A DNA stretch of 64,000 bases, from positions 9,786,709 through 9,850,708 of the forward strand of contig CM076263.1 of assembly GCA_038380795.1 (NCBI GenBank), given 5' to 3'. This document shows, one piece after another, positions 37,401-51,419 of the stretch. The notes beneath the pieces are model-generated. The model ran no database searches and had not been told where the DNA came from. It saw only the letters and a list, made by a program, of their open reading frames with translations. The translations under genes and the position numbers were made by a program. Within the stretch, counting starts at the first letter, position 1; every line of letters begins with the position of its first letter. The DNA is from Pyrocephalus nanus. Its lineage: Eukaryota > Chordata > Aves > Passeriformes > Tyrannidae.

Positions 37401-40400
37401 AACTGAAAATCAACCTGGAATGACAGCGGAAGCAACAGCTTCACCCTGACAGCGTGGCTTTCCCTGACATGAAAATGATAGTATGTTCCATGCTTTTCAT
37501 CTCCTGCGTGTTGATTTTGTTGCCTTACTAGTACTGATACATTTTTTTCCCCTCTAGTTTCCTCCTAAATGAGGCAGCTTTTACTGGAGCTTCACTCTAC
37601 CCTTTGGAGCAACACATGTAACCCATCACAGAAATGGGCTCGATTCAGACCAGTCACCCATCTCATTGAAGTTAATCTGGCAAAACACAAGCATAAAAAA
37701 AGAAGAATACGACCTTCACTCCACAGCTTGTGACAGCTCACTCACTGCTTATTTATTCTGCACTCCTTGCAAAAACACTCCACACATTCAATCACATCTC
37801 AAAGAAAGGGGTCAAAAGGCAAGTGTTTTTAAACTGTCTCAGTTAAATAGTCCCTTCCCATTAAAGCCATGCTGGTTGTGTCAGAGATAAAAGACTGTTT
37901 TCTACGAGGACTGACCACTCTGACAAATCAACAATAAATTACTCAGAAATAGGCTCTGGCACATTCATTGAAGGAAAATGAATCTCCAGGCACGGTCCAT
38001 GATAAGCAGCAAACACTTTGTAATTTTGTGCATGGCTGTGTGAAAAGTACATGAAATTACTTGAATTTTTGAGTGTTTATTTCATGAACAATGATACTGC
38101 TTCTGGCCTTATCTGTGCAGTGGATGGCCCAAGACAAAGAAGTGTAAGGCAGTGGTATGGGAGACTTGTGGGGAAGAAAATCAGTGATGGGAAAAAATTG
38201 TTAAAAATCTATTATCTTGAGCTTGTAAAGCAATGACTTTCACTTTTCAGTGATGGATGTGGGAGATTTCAGAGTCTGTCAAGCACAGGCAGGAAGCAAA
38301 CTGAACATGTTGGGAAAGATAATTTTCCTGCCAGAAAAGGGGAAAATCCACATTCAGATGTCCATTTACTGAGGTGTTAATTGTTAGGACAAATACAGAA
38401 TTTTGCCTTGAGAAGCACCTTTCTCTCCAAAAAAAGCAATTTACACCTAGCTTGACTTCAGGCTAAAAGTGTCCTAATCCTTGTCTGTCACTAGACGCTG
38501 ATTGGCCTCAATGAGGAATTGTGTGTGCTTCAAACCAAATAATCTGAGGAACATTCTTTTCCCATTTACTCCTTCACAGGTCCTTTAATACTACAGGCAG
38601 TCAGGCCTTGATCTCCTGCATCTGGCAAGAGGGCCTTTTCCTAACTCCTCTATACTCACCCAAGCTTCAACACTGCCTTTTGTCATCTGGTTTCTGCTCT
38701 TCCTGTTGACTGGATCAATTGCACAACCTTGCAGCAACCAGTGGATTGAACAGAGGAGAAGGATTGCTTCTTCACAGCTGGTGGGTGAGACACTGAGACA
38801 CTGGGGTGCACACCCCCAGAGGCACAGAGGCTCTGCCTTGCCAGGGAACACAGCAGGTATTAGACATGCTAAGGCTTTCTAGGACTTGGGCCTAAGTCCC
38901 TTCATGCCCCCCTCAATCAGACCCCACAGGATTCTGACAGTCCCAAGTGATTCATGATGTACATTTTCCAGGTGTCTGCAAGGAAATAAGGAGTGAGGTC
39001 TCTGAGGCCTCGGGACACTGTGATAACAGGGATCCAAGTTCTTGCGAAAGACAAAATAAGTCAATCAGCTCTATTAAAGTGCTTAACGATGTTCAGCATC
39101 TCCAGCCGAGCTCTGGAAGGACCAAAACACTGGAGAATTATGTTACTTTGTTCTTGCCATTCCACATGTTTTTTTGCAGCCAGAAAACTGTATTTCTCTT
39201 TTTTTCTATGTAACAAGTAATAGCTTTTCCAGGTCTGTTCTTTGAGGGGGAAAAAAGAAAAAAAAAGCTCCAGACATGCAGAGAAAACAAGTATCTATGG
39301 TATTATATTTATATATTTATATTGAGCTTGTTTTCTCATCAGGTGAGGGGCATTTCAGCACTCCATGAAATTTTTATATTATGCTTCTGCAGCTATTACT
39401 TACCTAAGTTAAGTCAGCTATTTTTCTGCCTAAAAAGTATAATGATCAGAAAAAAAGAGCAAACAAAGGAACAATCCTGATAGTAACTCATTTCCATTGA
39501 ACAACAGGGGAAATCAGCAATGCATACTTAGGCACTTAGCTGAACCAATCTGCTATTCCTTACTGACTCTTCCTTTAGGTCCAAGTATTCCTCATGTCCA
39601 AATATTTCCTTGGAATACACTCCTAGTGTGTGCAGGAGCTATTTATAATCTACAACACTTATTTTTGGATTAAGTACACGTAGGTGGCTAGTTGCCATGA
39701 GAGCAAAGGGGGTTTCAATGAATTACAGGAATGTGTATGAAATATTACACTTGGGATAACTCCTTTCCAAGCTGAGCAGCCTGTACAAGCAATCGGGCTG
39801 TCAGACGTGGTGTCAGAGCAGGCACAGCACAGAAACTGGCTGAGTGGTGCATCAGCATGGCCTCATTCCACTTGTGTCTTCTGCCTGTTTTGGTGAGGCA
39901 CCCCTCCAGATCCTGTTCCAGCTTTCAGGCCAGTACTAAGGAGCAGCCAAGGAGCAGCTCAGAAGGGCTCCTGTTTATTTAGTACCTGCCCTGATTTTAG
40001 ACAGCCAAGTGTGTCCCTTGGCTGAAGTCCATCCCATTACCAGCCAACTGCCCCTGCAGAGGAGAAGAAATGTTTGAGGAGTGTCCTTCCAACACCTCTG
40101 TCAGATGCTGAAGACTCCCAACTTCTCTTCCATGTTTGGTTTGTAGAAGACAACCCTGGCGTCTAATGCCATTTGTTTCAGGCTTGCTGCCTTCTCCTCC
40201 AGGCATTTTTCCTCTCTGTTTTACATGCACCCACACATCTCAGAAGTCCCACCCTCTTCCTGAGTTAGTATCAGTGCCTCCTTGCCCCCAGGAGGACTGG
40301 TTTGGAGCTGGGGTCACAATTATCCAGCACACCCATGAAAGCCTTGACGTGGGCAGGACCTCCCGGGACTGATACCATCAGCTACTCCACCATGGACAGG

Positions 40401-43400
40401 ATTAATATACAACTACAACAGCACCTTCCCCCATTAGCAATTCAGAAGGGAAAACATTCGTTAGCTAATGGTTAGATACACCAGCAATGCTACTTATGCT
40501 GCTCTGTAACGAAAGATGGGTAATCATTAATAGCACAATGCTCTTGTAAACTAGTTCATACATGGTTATTCTTCAGTCAGTCCTGATTTACTGCAGTCTT
40601 TACCAATCTTAGCAACATAATTTGGGCATTCAGCATGTGTCAAGCAACTCAAGCTTGTGCTGAGAAAGCTTGTGGCATATCTGACATCCAGATGCTACAA
40701 AACCCTGGTGAGCCCTTTGCAACTGAAACACAAAGTGGCAAGATTGACTTTTCTGATAGCAACTCCTTTCACTTCCCAAACTTGACACTGGTAATGAGTT
40801 AGATATTTATATTGCTGTATATTCTCCTGGCCCATTTATAATCACTACTCTGAACATTCCAGGCTGTCCCAATCTGGAGTTTTCATGAGAATTGTGTCTC
40901 TTTCTGCTCTATGGACAGTTACCTGTAAGCCGGCACTTAGTGGAAGGTTTAGGCTAACAGGACCAAAAGGTAGTTGGTAGTGTGGATGACACAGAAAATA
41001 TGCTGTATCTCATACAAAAAACAACTATCATTAGTGCAGCAAGATAGCAATAACTCCTAAGTATGAATAATGTAGACCTGGTTCAATATCACTTTTCTCC
41101 CTCCATATTTATTTGTTCAAAGAAAATAATTTTCTTGATGGGACAACATCACTCCAGTCACAGCCTAAACCTCTGGCTGGTCACAGCCAAGCCAAGAAGG
41201 CCGAATGGAGGGGTAAGATAAAAGGAGGACCTCCCAGCACTAGGTTCAACTATATAATAAAGCAAAGTATAACAACCTGCCCTTGTGGGAAGATTGCTTT
41301 GCAAGAACAACCAGACTGACATTGCAGCAAAGTTTTATACAGTTAATTTGTGAGCAAATTAAAAGAACATGTAACCCAAAGCTTTCTTATTTGAAATATT
41401 TGTATCCAAGCAAATGCCTAGGATGTACATATCTGACTTAGCTGCAGAGACCATAGCCAGAGCAGAGGAGAGAAAGTGAGATACCAGAAATCTGTGCATG
41501 ACAAAATTTCTGCATAAGGAGGAAATTAAGACTTAAATGGCCACAATATCAGTGAAAAACTGCTCATTGTTTTGCAGCATCTGTGAGGACAACTAGCAAT
41601 GCAAGCTGAAGAAAATATACTTGTTTTCAAAATCTCTTCTGTCAAGCCAACAATAACAACAAAAACAAAACTGCAATCTGAGTCAAAAGCAATAAATTAG
41701 GACTGAATACAATAAGGATGATTTTATTCTCCCTCCACAGCTCTATGAAAATGTCAGTTTAACAACTGTAAATTCTTGATCCTACCAGAATCCTGCCCAC
41801 TTTTGTGGGACTACAAGTATGAAAATCTCTATGGCAATTTCACCCCTTCTTTTGCCCCTTCAGCCATGGGATGGGAGTGGCCAATAAGCTGCTCTTGGCA
41901 TCTGCCCTCATGTGCAAGTGGAGCCCCAAGGGAACGAGGCATCTGCTCAGGCCTGTAAGAGATGCTGCTGTGCATCCCCACAGCAAAGAAACCACCAGAT
42001 AGAAAAGAGTCTCCACTAGAATGTCTCCTCCCCTGCTCCAAAGCAATTGCTTGTGGCCGGGGAAAAGAGATGGGATTAACCTCCTACCCCCCACAACTCA
42101 TTCCATACCAGCATATCCCAGCAGCTCAGCTTTCTACCCAATCCCCTTTTCACTCCCTAACCCATCATCATAAACACTGCAATCCTCAAACTGCAGCGAT
42201 GGGAAGGAGAGCTCTGCTTTCAGCAGTGTTTACAGCCCATCAGCTTCAGACAAAGACCAAAACTGAACCAAAAGTTCTGCCAGCTTTCTGACCCAGCTTG
42301 CTTTCTGGCTGTGAGATGTGGCTGGCTCTGCTTCAGAAAGGCTCCAGTGACAAAAATCACAAGGTCTTTCCCACAGTGCCTCTCTTACATCCATAGACAT
42401 CCCAGGTTTCACAGAAGTTCTCCCCATCGTTTCCTCACACTTAGACTTTTACTGACCTGCCCCACTAGTGCACTGCTGTTCAGGACCAGCTGCCAGAAAC
42501 AAACAGCTGACAAAAATCCAGTGATTTTATTTCATCACACATGGATTTTAACAGCATTCTGGTCTGTAAATGCAATGGAAAGGGACGGTATGGAAAGGAG
42601 AGATGAAGACCCTTTTACAGACACTCTGGCCACAAGCCACCATGCAAAAGTGGCTCAGATAATGTGAAGAACTTGGTCAAAATAAGGTGAAAAGCAAGTA
42701 GACTCTATGAACAAATTTTTTTCCAAAAAGGTCACAGAGCGTACTGATGTGAGCTTAGCTTTCACCTGGCTTCCTAAGGAAGATCACTCTCCATGCCAAG
42801 AACAGCCTAAAGCTATGCTTGGGACACCAACCTAGTGAAACAGTCCCTTTTATAATTTATTCATCAACTCAGAAAACCAGTACTGTAAGATTTAGCAAGT
42901 GCCCAAGCTATTGCTGACATTTCTGTGTGGGTGAGGGTGAGAAGCAAGCACACAGGATGCGGTAAGAGCCAGCAGCTGCGTATGAGTCCGGAACTGGCTG
43001 TTGAGAACTGATCATTTCAGGTTGTGAGCAAAGGTTTCGATGACTGCTGCTGAATGGAGATTTTCCTGTGCATTTTTAACGTTCCCTTTCTTCAGAAAGA
43101 AGCTGCTGCCTGCAGCGATTCTCTTAGTCACACATCTGTTGAGTGAGAAAGTGGATTTATGTGAGAGGGAGCACTACATCTGATTGCAGGAGAAGTGTTT
43201 GCATAGCCCAAGGAAAGGAACAGTTGTGTAGGAAGAGAAAATACACCAAGGGAACAACAACGTTGACAGGTAAGAAAATGGAGAGTTTCTAACTTCATGG
43301 GATTAAATTAGAATCAGGCTCAAATCCATCCGTCTCTAAAGCTTTGGTTTTACTAGACAACATTGTGTTTTATGTATTTGAGATGAAGACTTCCAAAATA

Positions 43401-46400
43401 ATTCCCACTGCCTTATCTCTGCAATGGAAACAGAAAATCTGTTTCTCTCATCTTTCACTGTCTCTTCCATACTTTTGTGTACTTGCACAAAACATTGCTC
43501 TTCCTCCTTAACTACCTTACCATCTCACTAACTGCTGTTGTGCTGTACAAACCCTTTAGGGTAGACTTAAACAAAACAATTACTAAAACAGCTACTACAT
43601 TTGAACAGCAACATTGTGCTTGCTGAAATCAGTTCAGAGGAAGGCCAACCTAAAAGCAATTTGGGATCCTGTTTTAAAGTTCATCTTGGGCCAAATGCAT
43701 TAAACCCTAACTGATAGCTTCCTTTACAATCAGTTTAAATTACTTCCTTTGACCTCCTGTTGGTAATTGACATTTCATTCAAAATGATCAAAGTTATGTG
43801 AGATTTAACAGAACTTCGTCTCTAGTGGAATTTCAGCGCCCAAGTGAAAAATTGAATTTCTCAGTTGTGCACACACCATCTGACACTGGGACAGAGAGCT
43901 TGTTTGGGAGTAGGGGGATAAATCACTCTTAAAACAACACTGTGACCATTGGGTATGCAGGGCCTAAGCCACAGTGACCTTGGGTGCAAATCAGTTAGGA
44001 CCAGGCGTGATCCTAGGCCAGGATTACCCAACTGCAAGCTTGTAGAAGCTGGAAAGAAACATGTATGTTCAATATGGCAGAAGCCTTTTGTCCTAGGGTT
44101 CAGTGTAGGGTTTAGGCACGTAGGCTGGTAGGAAGAGGTCATGCCTGAGTCTGAGCTCACTCTTTACTGGAAACCTTGCATATACTGACAAACTCCAGTC
44201 TGTGCTTCTTACTCACTGGTCCTCTTACTGCAGAGAAGAAAAGCTTTCCTTTTGAACCATAACCATTTTGTACATGTCTCCCTTAGGGCAGAGAGAACAG
44301 TTTTCTTTACTATATATAACTTCCTTGTGCATATTTCCAGAGTGACTTTTTTATTGCCAGCAGTTATTTCTTTGAAGGCTGTGCAGGATTTCATTCCCCC
44401 AGAGGAATAAGTCCATAGGTCTGATCAGTCCTGGGTCTATAGCATTAACCAGGGATTCACCCTACTGAACAGTGACAGAATGATCTTCTTATGCTTATGA
44501 GTTTCCATCATTTCATTAGGCTTGTGCACTCAATAGAGGCCATCCTCAGGCATAGTTTACTTTAGCACAATGTTGTGGGTTTTATTTAAAGAATAAGATT
44601 TGAATAAATGGATGAACTTTTTATGTCAGAGAATGTGAATTTGAATGTGAATTTAATTTTTCAGAATCTTAAGGGAATTAAGCAATTTAATCTCATAGCT
44701 AGACCATTTACCTGGTTGGGCTGCTTCAAACATGTCTATTTCTGTAACTATTGCATTTTTATGCAGTCATACCCTTCCCACACCCACTCCCCCTTAACTT
44801 AAGCTTGAGATGTGAACCTTAATAGGTGAGTTACACACAGGTTTTTGAAAGCATCTTCAGTTTAGGCATTCTGGATATCAGACATGCATGTAGGACTGTC
44901 ACTGACAAAATGAAGCAGGAAAGGGAAGTTACCATTCCCCACTCCTCCTGGGGCCATCAAGGGGAAGATAATGTGATTAAGAAACTGCAAACTGACTAGA
45001 CAACCTCACTGTGCCATGCACTTCATACTCCACAGGGCTGCTGAGTGATGCTCCAAGGAGAGGAATTAGCAAATGACCATCATTTTAAATTGATCATGGA
45101 ACAATTCAAGAAGTGGACCCTTTCTCTATGTGGTGCAAAGTTGATGAAAAAACCCTCTGGAGCACCACTTCAGCAGCAGGTCTTCTTCTGCCCCAAGATT
45201 TCCCTTTGTGTACAGCCAACCACACACTTGATAGTCCCTGTGTCCCTTGGATGCTCCTGGGGTGTTGCAGCACGATCAAGCTGCATCCAGATCATGGCTC
45301 GGTTCAGGCACACACAGACAGGCACTGAGCAGAAAGAGGTCAGGGGAACCAAACACGGGTCCAGTAAGAGAAACAGGGTATGCATGTGTGTTCAGGGGAG
45401 CTCCACAAAGCACTGGCTGGTGCAGTAATAGAGCCACAGATGGGCATGCAGTGGCAAGGAAGACACTTCACACTGTCAATCATTCACCATTTTTCCTGAT
45501 CATCTACAGAAGCAACAATCCCCCTCATGTACAAAGCTCAGGTGGAATCATGGTGTCCTTTCTGTGGAATTTCCCATGCAGGGTCCCAGAGGGTTACCCT
45601 CAGAACCAGCTGTTTTGCTGACTCTGGCCAGCAGCTCGTGGCTGTTCAGGCTCAGGCTTCAACATGGCTAAGTCATAGGCAGCAAAAAGAAATTTGTTTG
45701 CTCAGTAGAAGTATTCAAAGACTTGCTGGGAGTGGGTATTGCTTCCTCACTTAGGCAAAACCGTGGCAAAATTCATCAGGAAGGGTGTCTAGAAGGGGGT
45801 TCTCAGCAGAGGAGGTGAGAGATCACCCTGACAAACTCACCTCTTTTTCAGAGTGCAACAGGTTGCATTCATTTATTCCCTTTTATTCCCTTGTACCTTT
45901 ATTCAAGCTACAGCCAGAGGAAGACCTCTTTAAAACTGGAATGTTAAAGTGTTGAACTTCTGTTTTAAGAAGCACCATTAAGTTTAATGACACAGACTCA
46001 AGAATGCTTTGAGTTATATGTCAGCAAAATACAAATGTGTCCCTTTATTTACTTACTGACTCCTGTGTCAGACCACAGCAGGGATATGAAACACTGCAGC
46101 ACCTCAAATAGTCAAAAAAAAAAAAAGCCAATCTGAACACATTGTCTTCATTAATGTACTTTAAATACACTTTTCGACATTGCAACTGAAAAGCTTTTAA
46201 CTTCTTCCTGAATGTGAGAGAAGTCAAGCTTCCTCTTACGTTTCCTTTACTGTCGGCAAAGCCATTAGATGGCAGTACATCCCAAAGTATTCTTAGCGAT
46301 GCCACAGTATTCTAGTGGTGTAACAAATAAGTGTATTTCACCCCGTGTTGACAGTGTAATTATGAACATCATGAAGATTTAGCATGAAACACATCTTCCA

Positions 46401-46433
46401 TTTGTCCAGCTAACTGAAAATAGAATTTGAATG

Positions 46434-46620
46434 GAAAAAAACCAAATCAAACCAAAACAACAACACCCCCCCCCCAAAAAAAAAAAAAGAAACAAACAAA
46501 ACCCAAACAAAACCCAAACAAAACCCAACAAAAACCCACTAAAAAACCCCACCAAAAATCAAAAAAAAAACAAAACAAAAACAACCAGCAAAACACACAA
46601 AAAAAGGAAAGAACAAACAC
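46434..46620. repeat. A/C-rich tract with poly-C and AAACCC repeats
   Basis: A 10-C run (46466-46475) abuts about 13 A. Repeated ACAAAACCCAA-type units follow to about 46530, then more A/C-rich sequence. The strand is nearly G-free. Confidence 0.9.
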
Positions 46621-48743
46621 GAAGCGTTTGGCCAATATAGAATAGCCCCGATGTCAGAGATATTTATTCATATTGGCACAGAGTCTTTGAGGACCAGTTA
46701 CATATTAGGATACTCATTGAACAAAGGGACTTTCTAGCACAGGATCAGGAGGCAGCCAAGCAGGAGCGGGTCCTGCCCCATAGCCTGAGTTGGAGGGGGT
46801 CTCCATGCAGACGGCATCCCAGCATGGCTCCCACAGAAACTGATGGGATCACTGCATCATACATCTCTCTGCTTCAGGCACATTTCACCACCAGCTACTT
46901 CACTGCAGATTACAAAGATGTTTATTACATTGCAGGGAGGAAACATTTGACCAGCAGATTTATACCACACAGGGCTATGCTATCATAATTCTGTGGGAGG
47001 TCACCACAAGTTAAGCAGTCTGCCTTCTTAACCTATCCTTGCAAAATGTACAGTGACATTCATCACATTTTATGTCCACAAAAATCCCCCAAGGAGAAAC
47101 TAATCATGGTAAAAATGTTCCCATCCTGCCAGGCCATGAAAAATCATCACTAAATGTAGATTTGAGAGGGTTTAGGATGCCCAGAATCCAGGAAAAAAAA
47201 GAAAGAGTGTGTTCCTGGTGCTGCTGACTCTGGGGTCAATTGCAAAACTATTAATGTCAGAGAGGAAAAGGACATGGGAGAGAGGATGGGGTCTTTCTGC
47301 TACTACCCAACAGGATACACACAGAAATTTCCTTGATGAGCTGTTTTGTCACTCAAAACTGTAGTTTTAATTCTTCTAAAATCATTCCTAAGTTTAAGCT
47401 GAATTTGCCAAACACTTCATATGTACAGATATAAAGAAAGAAAGCAAAAATAATACTTTAGGCATCAATACTGAAAACACAACTTACTGACATTCACTGA
47501 GCTAGAGAAAGAATATTTCTCAGTGGGAGATTGGAGTCCTACTTTTGCAAACCTCATCCCTGCTTTTATTAAAAATGCCTTCCTTGTCCCATATCCCAGC
47601 TTCAGACTGAGCAGCTATTCACTTCTAAAGTCTACTTACAGAGTACCAGCTGTTTAACATATCTCTACTTATATTAATCCAAAGGGAGACTGGAAAACCA
47701 TCTTGTGCCAGCTGACACACCAGTGCCTTATCAACAGGCCAGCCACCAGTGACAGGACGTGACCCAAGGCTTTTACTGTCACCGTGTGATAGCAAAATTT
47801 TCAGTACAAGTTGTCCCTTTCAGTTCTTCCCCAGGTGCACAGCAGATAGGCCATGCTCTCACACACACACAAAAACACATCAGTGTGAATATTGCATAGA
47901 CATGTTAAATCACAAAGTCTGTACAGTTTGTTATTGCTTTATCATTGCTTTAATCATGATAAGAATGGAGGAATGCATTTGAGACTGCATCTAAAAACAC
48001 GTTAGCAAACAATGTGCCGTATATATTAGAATCTCTATTATTATAAAGGTATCAATCATATAAAATACAGAAGGCATTTAATAAAGCTCTCTCTTGCTAT
48101 TATTTTAGCAAGACTTTGGAAAGCCCATCTACTCAGTGTCATTCCATAACCCTTACATACAGAGCTACATTCACCCATGTCAGTTGGGACTTTATTGCCA
48201 TGTCCTTTTATTCAGCATTTCCTTGCCATTTTTCAATAACAAATCTGTTTCAAGGATCTCTGAGCAAAAGCTACGTGACAAGCATCTTTAGATGAGATGT
48301 GGAAGCCAGGAAAGTCTCCATCTTGAACTGGCTTCTCGGGGTAGATGCACTGAAAGCCAGATTTCACAGAGACAAAGCAAAGTGTCTGCTTACACTTTGA
48401 TCCTTTCATACTTGGAACTGTGCCCTATTTTAAACTTAACCTTATTAATTAACCTTTGAAGGGGTGAAAACTCTCAGGGACTAAGAAAGAACACAGGGAT
48501 TCAAGCAGAGACTGTGCCAGAGATGCAGGACAAGATCTATTCATGGAATAGAATTTTAAGAGAGATAAACAGATTTAAAAAAAAAAATAGAACAGTGATG
48601 TTTGGAAGGAACAGCTGATGAGACGGAGTTTCTGAATCTTGTGAAACCTCTGACATTCAATGCAATTTTTGTGGCATTGTTTCTGACCTGTAGAAAGCAG
48701 AGAGCTCTCCTTTGAACTCTTGCAAAGAGAGCTGCGGTGACTA

Positions 48744-49316
48744 ATGCCTTACAGGAGGGGAACAGACCTCACTGCAAGAGGCCCCCCAAGAGATGCTCAG
48801 AGCATCCCACCTGGAAGTTCCAAGCTGATCTTCATCCTGCAGGAGGATCAGCACCAAAGGAGGTTGGGAGGTATCACCCCAGCACCTGACTTTGTGTTAC
48901 ATGCCCCCCACCATGGCCAGGACAAAGGAGGATTGTATTCCTGGCTGCTGCTGAATCACAGGGCTGAAATCCAGTCTCATCTGCTGTCCCATGGGTTCTG
49001 TATGCCAGGCATAGCCTGGAACTCCACAGTAGCAGGCCAGAATGTAAAAAATTTGGTAAAGCAAACACTGCAAGATCAGACTTATTTTTACATCTTAAGC
49101 CATCTCCAAACAAACAGCAATAGCAGGAAGCCAGAGGGATTTACATTTCCCATGCTAGGTTCCCTCCTCTCCTTCCAGCACTGCATTTTACATGTGAGGA
49201 TGACAGACCTTAACCCCTGTGCCAGTCCTGGGTGGAGCAGCAACAAGAGCACGTGTTTTGCCAGCAGGCTCCTGAAACATCCAAATCAACTGCAGTGTTA
49301 CTGCCTAAAAAGCTGA
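48744..49316 (+). other. Unrecognised 190-codon open frame, probably not a gene
   Basis: This ATG-started open frame is among the longest outside the CpG island and the CR1 copy. The translation has no signal peptide, membrane segment, repeated motif or family signature that I recognise. Its composition (many Ser, Leu, His, Gln and Pro) resembles translated non-coding DNA. It lies about 330 bp before the start of a CR1 copy but is not CR1 sequence as far as I can tell. Given tens of kilobases of scanned DNA, one frame of this length can occur by chance. Confidence 0.15.
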
Positions 49317-49644
49317 GAGCCTAGTGCACAGAAAGGAAGAACAACCATTTCTTTTTCACCCAAACAGGAATACATTTAATTTTTAGCCTGAAGGTAATCT
49401 GGATGGGCAGTTTGTCAGTGCTCTGCCTGCAGCACATATAACCTTTAGCCATTATGGTATCAGTGATGAACTCACCCTGTCAATACAGTCTCCTTGTAGC
49501 AACACCACCAAGAGCTGTATTCATGTTTGAGCTTGTGACAACAGCTGTTCAGACTCCACGAGTGGCAAAACTGCTTGTTGGAGAAATAATTGGTTTTCCT
49601 TTGCTATTCACCATACAAGGTAGACCCTGCCTACCCTCCTTCTA

Positions 49645-51418
49645 TTTGTTACCCTGCACCAATGCACACAGGATGGTTAACAAACAGGAGGACCTGGAGG
49701 TCTCTGTACATCAGGAAAGCCATGATGTTGTCACAGAAACGTGGTGGGATGAGTTGGAGCTGGGATGGATGGCTACAAGCTCTCCAGAAAGGACAGGTGA
49801 TGAAGGAGAGGCAATGAGGTCGCTTTGTACACTGGGGAGTGTTTTGACTGCATACAGCTCAAGCATAGTGAAGATAAGGTTGAAGGCCCATGGGTAAGAA
49901 TTAAGGGGAAGGCCGACAAGGCAGATATCCTGGTGGGAGTTTGTTATGGATCGCCCAGCCAGGATGAAGAGGCAGATCAAGTATTATTTAAGCAACTGGC
50001 TGATGTTTCACTATTGCTAGCCCTTTTTCTTATGGAAGGCCTTAGCTTGCTGGATGTCTCCTGGAAACTCAACACAGCAGAGAGGAGGAAGTCTAGGAGG
50101 TTACTGGAGTGTGTGAAAGAAAATTTCCTAACATGGCTGAAAAGTGAGCCTACCAGGGGTGCTGCCATTCTGGACTTGCTGCTCAGAAACAGAGAAGGGC
50201 TGGTGGGAGATGTGGTGGTAAAGGTTGTCTTGGGCACAGAGACCATGAAATGACAATTTTTGATTCTTGGTGAAGTAATGAAGGGGATAGACAAAACCTC
50301 TACCTTTGACTTCCAGAGTGTGGACTTGGGCCTGCTCGGGACACTGAATCAGAGAGTTTCTCAGGAAATATTCTTAAATAACAAAGGGGTTCAGGAAGGC
50401 TGGACATCCTTAAAGGAAGAACTCCTGCAATTGCAGGAGCAGGTTGTCCCTATGCACCGAAAGACAAACCATCAGGGAAGAAGACCAGCCTGGCTGGGCA
50501 GGGAGTTTTTGCAGCAACTCAGCTTAAAAAAAGAAGGCTTATGAACTTTGGAAAAAGGGCTAGGCAACTCAGGAAGAGTACAACGATGTTGTTGGGTGAT
50601 ATAGAAAGAAAATTAGAAAGCTGAAAGCTCAACTAGAACTCAATCTGTCATCTGCTGTACAAGATAATAATATGTATTTTTAGAAATACATTACCAACAA
50701 AAGGAAGTCCAAGGAAAATTCAACATGGAGGGAGAACATTGACATTAAGGAGGAGGAAAAGGCTGAGATACTTAATACCTTCTTTGTTTAAGTCTTTAAC
50801 AGAAAGACTAGTTATCCTCAGGGCAATCAGCCTTTTGAGCTGGTAGACAGAGATGTGTAATCCAGAAGGAAGTAGTCAGCGACCTTCTTTTCCACTTAGG
50901 CAACCACAAGCCTGTGGGACTGAATGGGATTCATCCAAGGGTACAGGGGGAGCTGGTAGAAGAGTTCACAAAGCCACTCTCCATTTTTTATTGTCAGTGC
51001 TGGCTAACCAAGGAGGGTTTGAAGCAAAGTTTGATGAGAGAGTTGGGATCGTTGAGCTTGGAGAAGAGGCTCAGCAGGGACCTTATAACTCTTTGCAACT
51101 ACTTGAAAGGAGGTTGTAGCCAGGTTGGAGTTGGTCTCTTCTCCCAGGCAATTAATGACAGGACGAGAGGACACAGTCTTAAGCTGTACCAGGGAAGGTT
51201 CATGCTGGACATCAGGAGGAATTTTTTCTCAGAAAGGATTGTTAAACATTGGAATGGACTGTCCAGGCAGGTGATGAAGTCATCATCCCTGGCAGTGTTC
51301 AAGAAAGGACTGGACGTGGCACTTAGTGCCACGGTCAATTTGACACCGTGGTGTTCAGGCAAAGGTTGGACTTGATGATTTCAGAGGTCTTTTCCAAACT
51401 AACTGATTCCACGGTTCT
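49645..51418 (+). mobile_element. CR1 non-LTR retrotransposon, 5'-truncated and internally deleted
   Basis: Broken reading frames match the CR1 ORF2 polyprotein in order. The endonuclease start carries TNAH and ETWWDE signatures (about 49650-49760). GVCYGSPSQDEEAD and LNTAERRKSRRLLECV follow (to about 50120), then PTRGAAILDLLLRNREGLVGD (near 50150-50210) and the linker GVQEGWTSLKEE and RRPAWL (to about 50500). The early RT part [14 protein letters not shown] and CWLTKE lies at about 50920-51020. The sequence then jumps to the C-terminal tail: [39 protein letters not shown]. The RT catalytic core between these parts is absent. The 3' end reads TTGGACTTGATGATTTC and ends near a degenerate CR1 terminal repeat. 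Stops and small indels show it is dead. The left edge is approximate. Confidence 0.92.
50914..51375 (+). pseudogene. Remnant CR1 ORF2: start of RT joined to C-terminal tail
   Basis: One open frame of 153 codons runs across the internal deletion of this CR1 copy. Residues 1 to about 34 correspond to the beginning of the RT domain. The remainder corresponds to the ORF2 tail, including [15 protein letters not shown] and the conserved [13 protein letters not shown] segment. The motifs that hold the RT active site are missing, so it cannot act as a polymerase. The deletion kept the frame. The last 12 or so residues read into what should be 3' untranslated sequence. Confidence 0.75.
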
Positions 51419-51419
51419 G

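Larger units (their letters stand above)
34430..49640. other. Intergenic DNA, no gene recognised
   Basis: Mostly AT-rich DNA with an A/C-rich tract at 46434-46620 and a CA run near 47859. Somewhat GC-richer patches at 36500-37250 and 45040-45760 give clusters of overlapping open frames in several phases and both strands, which argues against real coding. I recognise none of the products. The longest frame, 190 codons at 48744-49316, is described separately. I cannot exclude old, diverged repeats that need a library search. Confidence 0.6.
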
